Assembly (NCBI RefSeq): GCF_001411555.2
Contig: NC_049910.1
Location: forward strand, 37,549,250-37,613,249
DNA length: 64,000 bases
Reading direction: 5' to 3'
Source of the DNA: Juglans regia
Lineage: Eukaryota > Streptophyta > Magnoliopsida > Fagales > Juglandaceae
The notes beneath the pieces were generated by a model that saw nothing but the letters and a program-made list of their open reading frames with translations, did no database searches and was not told the DNA's origin. Positions 23,982-34,578 of the stretch are shown here, piece by piece; within the stretch, counting starts at the first letter, position 1, and every line of letters begins with the position of its first letter. The position numbers were made by a program, and so were the translations under genes.

Positions 23982-24570
23982 ATGTTATTACCTTTTTATT
24001 TGTGTTGTTTGCTATCTTTTAAATATTATTTTCTATTGGTTGAGTTTGTATTGTAAATAGTAAAATTTTAAATACTCCATGTGCTTAAGATGGACTGTTC
24101 CACATATTTACTGTTAAGATAGAGAATTAATTGTCATTAAAAAGTTGTTGTAACCGAGTTTCTCCTTGTAGTACTTTGTATCACATCCTCTAGAGGTGTT
24201 AGTGTTGCCTTTTTATAATACTTGGCTTATACTGTGATGTTTATGGCACAATTCTTGAATTAAATTGTCAATAACTTCTAATTTATCTTAAATGTTTTTC
24301 ATGTATCATATCAGTATTTTAGATACGAGGATAGTAATACAAGTATGTAAGTTGCGGATATATGGAGCTAAGCACATGCCTTACACGTGTAGTCTCCACT
24401 AGGTTTCACTCCTTAAATGCCAAAGGTAGAAAAAATATATGAACTAAACCTCTATAGTTTTGATCTTTATAAGTAGAAAGTTCATTCTCAAGATTATATT
24501 ATATGGATTTTCTAAGTCCTCTAGGGTTCATACATACTTAAATATATATATGTATATATACACATTTATT
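23982..24570. other. Intergenic, nothing recognised
   Basis: No open frame or repeat of note apart from a short (AT)n near 24542. Confidence 0.5.
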
Positions 24571-24795
24571 ATGAATGAGGTTTAATCGAGTCGAGCTAAC
24601 GAGTCGATTCGAGCATAAACGAGTGAGCCTTAACGAGCTTTAGTCGAGTTGAGTCGAGTTTAATCATGCATGTGTTATTTACTAATCGAGTGGGATATCT
24701 ATTGTCACAAAGTTTTTTTTCACAAGTTGAGTTCAATTCGAGTTTAACCAGCAAGTATCAAGTGGGTTATCGAACAAACTAGTACATTTACAACT
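24571..24795. repeat. CGAGTCGAG-rich dispersed repeat
   Basis: Repeated CGAGT/GAGCT motifs (TCGAGTCGAGCTAACGAG near 24588, AGTCGAGTTGAGTCGAGTT near 24641). Likely an old dispersed element; class not determined. Confidence 0.4.
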
Positions 24796-24950
24796 TTATT
24801 TATTGGGGTGAGCATGTTCCCCCTTGCACGGCGCAAGCCAAGACCGACCACCCCACCAGACGACCAGCCCTTACAACCTTGTGCTACCGTTGAACAACAC
24901 GTTCATGCATTGTGTGGAGAAGCTTCCAAAATTTGGGGAAGAAGGGCATG

Positions 24951-24952
<2 letters not shown>

Positions 24953-25014
<62 letters not shown>
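24953..25014. repeat. (GA)n microsatellite
   Basis: About 30 uninterrupted GA units. They account for the Arg-Glu and Leu-Ser open frames in this stretch, which are not genes. Confidence 0.97.
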
Positions 25015-25018
<4 letters not shown>

Positions 25019-25209
25019 AGGTGTTGAGAGAGAGGCCATTGATGCATAGGAGACGACATGGGGGGGAGGAGCATACAAAGGATTTAGGGAAGAAGGGGTT
25101 TATGTGACGAGAAAGAGAGAATGGTCAAGTGCTAATAGCTTTTCATTTTCTCTTTCTTCTGCCATTTGCCAGTGATTTGCCTTCTCATAAGTGGTGATGA
25201 ATCACTTGA

Positions 25210-25306
25210 GATCACTTCAGATGGGCATACTTGTGTGCGTTTGAATGCTGAGTATAGTCTAACGTACAAAAATAGCTCAAATCACCTCACCATCAAAACA
25301 CAACTT
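25210..25306. mobile_element. Mini-MITE, copy A
   Basis: Related to 26838-26933: both contain TTCAGATG, ACTTGTGTGC and GCTGAGTATAGTCTAAC or GTTGAGTATAGTCTAAC, then CCTCA(A/C)CATC. The inverted ends have decayed in this copy. Confidence 0.6.
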
Positions 25307-25419
25307 TAGTGAGTTTACTTGTGGCCACGTGTATCTTAGTAGATTTGTACAAATGTAACTGACCCTTAATAAGGCCATATGATAGTAATACTATAATAGA
25401 TTTTTTTTTCGAAAAACTA

Positions 25420-25680
25420 ATGCTCCGTTTGGATGCTAAAAGTATCTTAGATGATCTAATTTTATTTGTGAATAGTAGTAAGTTAAGATGTTTGAGTGAG
25501 TTTTGTGTAAAAGTGTGGGTCCCATTGAAATGTGTTTGGATGTATGAACTAAGTTGAGATCTGTATAACTTTTTATGAGAAGTTGAAAAAGTAGTCGGTC
25601 CCATCAATGATTATTTTGTTGAAAAAGTAGTGTTTTGATGTGTTCGAGTGGGTCCCACCTTAGCTACTATTATCTTCTCT
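25420..25680. mobile_element. Probable MITE with GTTTGGATG motifs
   Basis: Contains CTCCGTTTGGATGCTAAAAG, ATTTGTGAATAGTAGTAAG and GTGTTTGGATGTATGAAC. Such non-coding units are common in woody plant genomes. Ends and target duplication were not resolved. Confidence 0.4.
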
Positions 25681-25869
25681 ACTCTCCCCCCACAAGCCAC
25701 CCTACTGCTAGTCAAACCCACACCGCCTTAACCCCCAGCAATAATCGAAGTCGAACCCGCCAATCCTAGCCCCCCAAATCATTCCCATTTCTCACAAAAT
25801 CTCCTCATCACAACTCGAAAGCGCCAAGCCCAAACCAACTCTTACCAACTGGAAGGTGGCCCTGGTGAT

Positions 25870-26780
25870 ACAGTGTGTTCCTAAATGCAGTGAAGAAGGG
25901 CAAAATAGAAAGGGTCAGATTTAGCAAAGAAGACTATGTTCTTCAGCTCATCGCCATTGATATCCTCAAAGCCTCCGTAATTGTCCCCCAATGACCCGAA
26001 CCTCATCGATATCCTAGCCATGAACAACTTCGATATCTTTGCCTCTGAGGGTGAGTTGGGCAATGGGTTGTTCAATTTTATTGGTAATCTTTTGTTTCCA
26101 CTTATTGCTTTCACAGGACTATTCTTCCTCTTCTGTTGAGCCCATGGGGCCCCCCGGTGGGCTGGGTGGCCCAATGGGTTTTGGAAAACTGAAATCCAAG
26201 TTCCAAGAGGTCCCTGAAACCAGCGTCACATTCGCCAATGCAACTGGAGCTAACCAAGCGAAGCTTTAAGTGCAAGAAGTTGTTGATTTCTTGAAAAACC
26301 CAAATAAGTACATTGCCTTGGGAGCTGAAATCCCAGATGGGTGTTTGCTAGTGGGATTGCTTGGTATCAGTAAGACCCTATTGGCCAAAGCGGTGGCAGG
26401 GGAGGTCGGCGTGCCATTCTTCTTGTGTGCGGCTTTGGAGTTTGTGGAATTGTTTGAAGGAGTTGAGGCTTCGAGAGTGAGGGACTTGTTAAAAAAGGCT
26501 AAGTTGAAAGCGATGTGCATTGTGTTCACAGACGAGATTGATGCGACGGGGAGGCAGAGAGGGGCGAGACTTGGAGGTGGGAATGGTGAGAGGAAGCAAA
26601 CTGTCAACTAGTTGTTGACAAAGATGGAAGGGTTTCCGGGTAATTTAAGAGTGATCGTGTTGGCGACGACAAATCGGCTTGATGTGCTTGATTTGGCATG
26701 TTGAGGTTGGGGGGGGGGGGGTTTGATAGGTAGGTTACTGTGGACAGGTTTGATGTCGTCAGATGTAACCTCCCTCTGCC
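25870..26780 (+). pseudogene. FTSH: FtsH (chloroplast-type) protease pseudogene fragment
   Basis: Translation over three frame segments follows a thylakoid FtsH. The segments are a region before the membrane helix (FLNAVKKGKIERVRFSKEDY), a hydrophobic helix (LLFPLIAFTGLFFLF), a Gly/Pro linker and the start of the AAA domain to just past Walker B. Intact FtsH is a membrane-bound ATP-dependent zinc protease. Here Walker A is spoiled (GLLGISKT where GPPGTGKT is expected). Walker B reads VFTDEID. There is a stop after ANQAKL, a stop after RKQTVN, and a frameshift near 26135. The protease half with HEXXH is missing. No intron is visible across about 900 bp, which suggests a retrocopy but does not prove it. 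Confidence 0.88.
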
Positions 26781-26837
26781 ATTTGATAGTGCATTGTCTC
26801 GGTGAACAATGTTGAAAATGGATGACCCACTTTAGAT

Positions 26838-26933
26838 CAATTCAGATGAAAATACTTGTGTGCATTTGGATGTTGAGTATAGTCTAACATATGAAAATAT
26901 CTCAGATTACCTCAACATCCAAATGTAACCTAG
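26838..26933. mobile_element. Mini-MITE, copy B, with perfect 15-bp inverted ends
   Basis: CATTTGGATGTTGAG at 26863-26877 is perfectly inverted at 26911-26925, enclosing 33 bp. Similarity to copy A extends to about 26838 on the left, so the family unit may be longer than this hairpin. Confidence 0.75.
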
Positions 26934-27479
26934 TCCACCCATTATTCCCTAGAGTTATGGGTTTTATTAGAAAGCCGAAGAGTATAAATAAGAAGAGAGG
27001 CCCAATTGTAAAGAATTGAAGAAGAAAATTCAATTACTCTAGTTCTATAATTTGAAAGAGAAAAATTCTACGTAGAAGCTTTTATTTTTAACACACCCAC
27101 ACACCTCTTATGTGATAGTATCATTATTTTATCTTTTATTCCCAACTTGGTTGTCCTGAATCTCTCTTCCCCACGGTTTTCCCTCCCTCACTTCTTAATC
27201 TCCTACGCCATTGATCAGATTTGAGAAACCAAGCAACTGTAGAAGGAATATCCATTGTCAACACCGAAACATCACACATTATTTTCAAGACTCAAGAGGC
27301 TAAAAATCTAAAGTCCATCGTTGAAACCTACACATTTTCCTTCTATACCAAACCACCTCCTACCTAAATCCCATATCCACCTACTTACTCCCTCCAAACA
27401 ATTCACTTGGTAATTCTCCTTTACATTGATGTCAAACTTAATTGAATTATTTCTCCACATGCTAAAAGTTAGAGAGAAG
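26934..27479. other. Intergenic, nothing recognised
   Basis: No open frame or clear repeat was recognised. Confidence 0.4.
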
Positions 27480-28235
27480 CTCTAACTTCTCTCTAAAAAC
27501 CCCCCCTAAACCGATACCAGCTGGGGGGGAGCTTCGGATCCTCCTCCTTCCCTCGCTTCCTCTTTCTAGTCCAGTGTATTTCCTCTATTTCTGTGTATTT
27601 TTTTTTTTTGGTTTTTGTTTATTTTTTCAGGCCAAATAAAGGAGAAATGCCGATCTGAGCTTTTCCGGTGGCCAATCTCATACACGCGCCCCATCGGGAG
27701 AATCTTCACCTGCCGATCTTGCAGACGATCGGATTGGGCGCCAAATAGAGCGGAGCGTTGCACCCACGCGTGTGTTAAAGGGAGCGCATGGCGCCCACGC
27801 GCCACCGCGAGATTTTCTTCCATTGATGCCACGCGCGGTGGCTCTAGATCGAGCGACTCCAGCACCCTCAAGATCGACCGACCAGCCTCCTCCCTACACA
27901 CGCCACTCTGACCTATTTTTTTAGTGTTTTTCATTTTCTGCAGTGTATGTTCAGTGTTTGTATTTTGTTCTTTGTTTGTGTGAAAAAATAAAAAAAATAG
28001 GTTATTGGACTTTATGTCCATTGAAGGAGAACCCCATTCTCTTTTGGAGGAGGGTGGTGTTTATTTCTTCCTCCTCCGTTTAGGAGGATGGGGGTGTTGT
28101 TCCCTTTTCCTCCTTTGGAGGATGGAGGTTGGATACCTTATCCTCTTTTGGAGGTAGGGATGGTTTATCTCTGTTTATACAGAGAATGATACTCTCTTTT
28201 GAGAGTTTCTAGAAGTTAAGACAGATGTTAGTTTG
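27480..28235. repeat. GC-richer unclassified dispersed sequence
   Basis: Contrasts with the AT-rich surroundings. It opens with a C run and G run (CCCCCCC near 27500, GGGGGGG near 27524). It continues through a GC-rich segment (27650-27900) with open frames on both strands but no recognised domain. At 28030-28170 it ends with four diverged units around CTCTTTTGGAGGAGGG. It is probably a retroelement 5' region or LTR; I cannot class it. Confidence 0.35.
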
Positions 28236-29519
28236 GCTTGTATCTTAAGTCACAGTTGTAACTTACTTCCTTCATGGAATGAAAAAAAAAAACTTAATGA
28301 AATTATTCATCTCGTTCACCAAATCACTGCAAAAGTATTGTTCACTCTGTCTCATATCTTTGTCACAATTGTTCACTATCACAAACTCCCTTTTCTCTAT
28401 TGTTCACCAGATCCAAGGATAAAATCTGCCAATATAGTGTTGTAATACAACATTTTGCATCCTTGAAAATTAATTGATGTCAATTATAAGATTACCTAGG
28501 CAAAACTTCTACAATTGTTGATTCTAGTAATCTCCGTGCAGCTTGTAAAGCATGTAGTCGAAAGGTCTTGGCGATTCCAATTGACGTTGACCAAATTGAT
28601 GTTGTGAGAGTGAGAAGGGTGTCTTAAATGGTGCTACTTCGTTTCTTGGGGGCCTAGCCATAAACTACATTGAACATGCACTCTTCAGCTTTAGCCATCG
28701 ATCGTAGTTCTAGTTGAGGCAACACCGACACCCATGTGCTTCCAAATCAAGATAATGGATTGAGCAAATTAGACATAGTGAATGGTGAAAACGACAATAA
28801 CAAAAAAAAAAAATGATAAAACCAATGTGATGAAAATCGTTACGAGGAGACAAGATAAAAATGCATTCTATTTTGTTCTATCCATGCTTGAGATGAAACT
28901 AGGTTAAATGGTCCTTCTGTGTTTTATCTTCTTTTTTTTCATCTTTTTAATTTTTTAAGATAAATTATATTTAGCAGTTGGTCTAACTTTTCTACACTGC
29001 ACACCACGCCACGTCACAGTTTGCAGCCCTAGCTTTCCTTTGCCCATGCTCCTCTTTTTGTGAAAAATCAACCCCTTGTTCGACCTAAATCTTGAGGAGA
29101 GAGCTCGATGAGAGAGAGGGATTGGTGAGTGAGGAGAGAGAGAGAGATGTGATGGGAAAAGGGGATTCCGGGGAAATGAGGAAATGACAGGAAAAAAAAT
29201 GATAGAGTGGTATAGAGGTTGTTGTATAACACTCCTATCTTTTTAATGCCATGTCAGAGCGGTGTGTGGGTGTGTTAAGATGAACGACTTCCATGTAGAA
29301 GAACTAGTTGGAATAAGGTTATCCTCCAACTTAACTGTTTCTATCTCAATTTCTTCATTTTTCATTACTATTTATTATCCTATGAATGAGAGGTATATTA
29401 TGAATAGTTTTTTTACTTTTAAGTCGATGTATAAATCACACAATTTATATCACTTAAATGATAATATTTTATTTGTAAAATTTATATTTTAAGATTTATC
29501 TTTGCTATATGTACTTAAA
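28236..29519. other. Intergenic, nothing recognised
   Basis: No coding region stands out. A GAGAGA-rich patch lies near 29096-29150. Confidence 0.45.
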
Positions 29520-32110
29520 AAAAAGAATTGCATGCATTTCATTAAATATAGAGTTGGCCATCAGCCATCACAATAGAAGAACTACAACGTGCAACAACAT
29601 CCATATCCATAAACTCGGAATTAAGAAGCACAACTTCTTTAGCAAGCCTATGCACCATACCATTAACCTCTCTTTTAACATGTTGAATTTTTCAATAAGA
29701 ATCAGCAAGTAAAGATCAAAAGTCTAATAGGATACAACTAAACTTTCCATCTTTTTTATCCTTTGAAATGAAGCAGTAACAACTTGGCTTGAATCATCCT
29801 AAAAAAATAAAGAGTGCAACCTAAGCTCTTTACAAATGAGAGTAGCAGCAAGCAAACCTCTAGCTTTAGCTAATGATGGTTCAACACAAAAAAGCATAGG
29901 TTTCATCAGACTAGCAAGAACACCATCACAATCCCAAATGACCACACCAATGCCAATTTTGCTGCAATTAACCTTGATAGCAACATCCCAATTAAATTTT
30001 GCCCAATTAGCGGGTGGAGCTTCCTAATGCAAAGCTGCAGGATGTATAGGAGATTTTGCCACAATTGGTTTGTGCATTGCTTCTTGATAATCAGTAATGC
30101 TTGGACAACATGACTACAAAGAGTTGATGGAGATTTAAAATTGCCATCATGGATCAAAGTGTTTCTTCTATGCCAAAGTGATTAAGCTAGTATTGCAAAA
30201 AGCTCCAAATCCTTCTGTGCCAGCCTAAGCATCCTCATACTCATCTGCTCAACAATAAGGCCAAAATCAGTTGCTATGATTGTTGCTTTTTGGAGTATCC
30301 TAGGATCAAGTAGCCAAATATTCCTTGTTGAATGCATGTCCAAAGAATGTGACTAGGCACAAAGAATCTGCAACAATATGTTTCTTGTATAAATTCATTT
30401 TTGTAGGCAATGCATTAGTACAAGCATGCCACATAATAACATTTATTGCATTATTTGTTTGAAGTGACCAAATTTGCTGCCAAAACACTCCACACTATCC
30501 TTGCATTGAAGACTCCTCAGTGGTCCAAGTTAGTAGTTGTCGTTGCAAATGGAAAGCACACTTTATTGAAAAGTATCCATTAAAAGTTTCCCTCCACCAA
30601 TTTGTCTTCACAGTTGGTTAAACTCACAGGAATTTTTATAATTTCCTTGATATCTGCCTCAATGAAGATAACATGTAGTAGCTCTAGATTCCACCATCCA
30701 ACTTGTTCATCAATAAGATTTGTAACTACTGCATTCTCAGGTAAAAAGGTAAGAGGAGATTGGATTTTATAGGAATTATCCCTCGGCAACCATTTGTCTT
30801 TCCAGATATGGATCTTAGTCCCATCACCAACTCTCCACAAAAGTAAAGATTAATGGCATGGCTCATACTCCTCCAAATAAAAGAAGGTTTAGTCCCCAAA
30901 CCAGCTTTTAAGATATTAGTGATAGGATACTATTTTGCCTTAAAAATCCTAATTGGAAGAGAATTAGGAGATGTGAGTAGTCTGCATGCTTGCTTAGCCA
31001 TAAAGGCTAGATTAAAACACTTCATATCCCTAAAACCAAGACACCCACATGTTTTTCTAGAGCTTAAAATGTCCCAGCTTTTCCAATCGATTCTAGAGGA
31101 GCTATCTTGGTGACCCCACAAAAAATTAGCAAACATAGAGTTGAGCTTCTTACAAAGAGACTTGGGTAGTAAAAACACACTCATACTATAGGTAGGGATA
31201 GCTTGTAGAACAACTTTAGTAAGAATTTCTTTCCCAACCTGAGAGAGAAATTTGTTCTTCCAATTATCAAGTTTTCTGCCAACCCTATTCACAATCCTTT
31301 AAAAAGCTTTTAACCGAGATCTACCAACAAGAGAAGACAGTCGTAGATATTTATCCAAGTTGGAAGAAGCTCTCAACCCTGCTACCTCCATAATATACCA
31401 CTTGGTTGCTTGTTTAGTATTTTTACTAAAGAACAAAGAGGCTTTTTCATATTAAATTTTTGTCCAGATGCAACTTCATACAACCCAAGAATATGATTTA
31501 ACATTGCCCATTCATGCATAGGTGCTTGATAAAACAAGAGACTATCATCAGTAAAAAAAAAAATGATTCATCCTTATCACATCTTTGGCTAATGGAACAC
31601 CTGAAATGAGCCTTTGTTGCTTTGCAACATGAAGTTGGGAGTTAAAAGCTTCAAGACAAAGTATGAACAAATAAGGTGATAAGGGGCAGCCTTGTCTTAG
31701 CCCCCTTTGTGGTTTAAATCTCTCATGAGGTATACCATTCACCAAGATAGAAAAAAGGAAGAAGAAGTGATATACTTTAAAACCAAATTAGTCCATCTTG
31801 AACAAAACCCAATTTGGTCATCACATCTCTAGTAAAGTCCCATTTCACCATGTCCTAGGCCTTACTCATATTTAATTTCAAAGCCATATAACCATTTTGG
31901 CTATGGAGCTGAGTATGCATTCTGTGAAGGGTCTCATATGCAACCAAGACGTTATCTGTAATAAATCGACGAGGGACAAATGCACGCTAATTTGGTGATA
32001 TAATTGAAGGCATTATCTACTTCAACCTATTGGTGAGCATTTTGGTGATAATCTTATACATAAGATTACAAAAGTTAATAGGTCTATATTCAACTACCTT
32101 TACTGCATGT
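29520..32110 (-). pseudogene. LINE B: 5'-truncated non-LTR retrotransposon
   Basis: Minus-strand order: reverse transcriptase from about 32100 (YRPINFCNLMYKIITKMLTN), then AFVPRRFITDNVLVAYE near 31990. Next are the GLRQGCPLSPYLFILCLEAF block at 31545-31745, the C-terminal RT/connection region at 31292-30930 (IDWKSWDILSSRKTCGCLGF) and DGTKIHIWKDKWLP near 30825. RNase H lies near 30030-29600 (WDVAIKVNCSKIGIGVVIWD). The endonuclease and ORF1 are absent, so it is 5'-truncated in the RT. Multiple stops and frameshifts; dead. Confidence 0.85.
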
Positions 32111-32201
32111 GTTATATATGAGAATATAATTTTTGTATGGATCATGCTAGCAGGCTTAGCGTTTACTGCTAGGCATACCACTAGTTATAAAAATTTTGTT
32201 C

Positions 32202-32206
32202 TTTTT

Positions 32207-32240
<34 letters not shown>
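32202..32240. repeat. Poly-T tract
   Basis: An almost pure T run of nearly 40 bases between LINE B and LINE A; possibly the tail of a minus-strand retroinsertion. Confidence 0.8.
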
Positions 32241-32241
<1 letters not shown>

Positions 32242-32331
32242 TATTTTTTAACATTCTTAATCATTAAGAAAAAATTAAAAAATTACACAATTTCACTAAT
32301 AATTACTTCTTTTAAGGAGTTAGGTTACAAA

Positions 32332-32790
32332 TTGATGCTAGTTGAATTTGAAGGTGACCGAGGTAAGCACCGTGTCATCAGAGAAGGGCCTTGGTCTTTT
32401 GAAAGGAATCTTGTTTTACTGAAACCTATGGAAGATGAGTTACAAGTGACAAATATATGTATTATTGAGGCTTCCTTTTGGGTAAGACTGTATGACATGC
32501 TACTTTATGCTATGAATGAAAGGGTGGGAAGATTGATTGGTAGTGTCATTGGAACTGTGGAAGAAGTGGATGTAGAACAGGGTGATGTTGCCTGGGGGGA
32601 ATATCTGTGACTTAGAGTGAAGTTGGACATCACTCAACCTCTCATGCGTGGGATAAAGAGCAATCTAGGGCAGTTTGGAACTTGTTGGATTAGGTTTGCA
32701 TATGAACGCCTGCCTAACTTCTGCTATATGTGTGGAAGGTTTGGCCATAACCATAAAGCATGCAACGTGCAGCATACACAATAGAATCTA
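32332..32790 (+). pseudogene. LINE A ORF1: DUF4283-like domain and CCHC knuckle
   Basis: EGPWSFERNLVLL (32383-32420) matches the DUF4283 core of plant LINE ORF1 proteins. NFCYMCGRFGHNHKAC at about 32718-32765 is a CX2CX4HX4C zinc knuckle. ORF1 products bind the LINE RNA. A stop after the DUF4283 region (32608) and another after the knuckle break the frame. Low-complexity ORF1 sequence continues to about 33480. Confidence 0.8.
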
Positions 32791-33518
32791 CATGAGGATG
32801 AGCTCTTACCCTTTGGTCCATAGCTGTATGTAGGTGGTGCTATGGGACATGGAAGAGAACATAAGCTACATAAGGGTAATGTTGACTGAAATTCCTTGCC
32901 GGTCCGATCAACGAATTAGATTCAGGGAAAGCTGAATTCGCGGCTAGAGATCAGGAAACTTCAATGTGCAAATCAGTTATGTAGGATTCTCGGACTTAAT
33001 TGTTGGGGAGAATATTAAGGAAGGAAAGTTCACTAAAGAGCAAGAGGATGAAAGGGTAATTGAAGAGCAGGTGATCTATAAAAGCCCTGTGAATGATGCT
33101 AGAAATTTTAAAACGGTGGTTGAAGAAAAGGAATCAAATATGGAAGGTGGAAATTCGTTACTTAATGCCATATCGAAGGAGGGTCAGAAAGCGTGCATGC
33201 AGCAAACACAACCACGTAAACCCTGTTAGTGAACATGCAGAGAGATCTAAGTCTGCTGCTGAGGAGGGCCCACTAGCCCAATTTGTTAAGCCCACGAGAA
33301 GCAAAACTGGAAAAAAGTGGCAAAGGGTGAAGGCAAATAAGCAAGAAACAATAATTGATATACCTATGTTGTAGAGTTCAACGAAAAAGAAGAAACTGCA
33401 GGGCTCTAAGACAACAGAGGGACAAAGGTGCACGAAAACACAGAAGGTTGAGTGCAAGGAATCAAACAATGTACTTTCACAAACGGTGGAGGTTGTTGAT
33501 CCACCCCGCGGAGAGCCA

Positions 33519-34220
33519 TGAAAACCGTTAGTTGGAAATCTCATGGGGTTGGGAACCCACGTGGAGTTAGAGCACTTCAGGACTTAGTTCGGAAGGAAGG
33601 TCACATGGTGCTGTTTATCTAGGAGACAAAATTATCTGTGAAGCAAATGGAGTCTATAAGGATTAAAGTGGGTTTTGATTGTTGTTTTGTGGTGGCAATT
33701 GAAGGGAGAAGTGGTGGTCTTGCTCTTTTATGGAAAAATGAAACTCAACTTAGCATTAACAACTTCTCGAAGTTTCATATTGATGCTAAGGTTTGTGATG
33801 ATGATAGTGGGATGGAGTGGCACTTAACTAGTGTGTATGGGAATCCTGAAACTGAGAAGAGATGGAAAACTTGGAATATGATCAGATCAATTAAGGGGGA
33901 GGGGGATCAAGCATGCTGGTCTTTGGAGACTTCAATGAGATTTTGTGTAGACAAGAGAAGATGGGTGGAAGAGACAGGCCTGAGAGACAAATGAGGGAAT
34001 TTAGACAGCTACTAGATGACTGCCTTCTTAGTGATCTTGGTTACGAGGGACCTAGGTTCACATGGTGTAACAGGAAGGGTAGGCAGAAGGGTATTAGTGG
34101 AAGGATAATCAATTTCTTGCTTCTGAGAGCTGGTGTAACATGTTTCCTTCTGCTCGAGTTTTACATGGAACTACTGCTCACCCTAACCACTTACCAATTA
34201 TTTTGTTTGAGGTTAATGAA
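33519..34220 (+). pseudogene. LINE A endonuclease
   Basis: APE-type endonuclease signatures in order: VGNPRGVRAL near 33545, GGLALLWKNE near 33715, TSVYGNPE near 33830, then after a frame change FGDFNEIL near 33917 and GPRFTWCNRKG near 34050. The domain nicks target DNA in intact LINEs. A stop near 33620 and the frameshift near 33910 inactivate it. Confidence 0.82.
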
Positions 34221-34578
34221 GTAGTGAGAAGTAAGAAAAAATGGTTTATATTTGAAGCTATATGGGTGGAAGATGAAGAATGTGAATATGTGATCACCAA
34301 ATCTTAGTAAACCAGACATGAAGGAAGGCATATGGTTAATGTAGCTACTAGAATTACAAGCTGTAGCCAGGGTTTGGAAGCTTGGAATAAGCAAAAGTTT
34401 GGCTTGGTTCACAAAAAAATCAAACAAGCTAGAGACCAGTTGCAAAAACTCCCACTTAGTGACCCAAGCTATGCTAGAAAGGAGGCTCACCAAGCTGCTC
34501 GTGATAATCTTCAATCCTAGCTAGAAAGGGAAGAACTCCTTTGATAACAAAGGTGAAAAGCACTTTGGTTAAAAGAGG

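Noticed and set aside
24808..25078. Four frames rich in Arg-Glu or Leu-Ser
   Set aside because: They are translations of the (GA)n microsatellite.
27566..28021. 151-codon minus frame in the GC-rich block
   Set aside because: A plus-strand frame overlaps it with equal length, and neither shows a domain.
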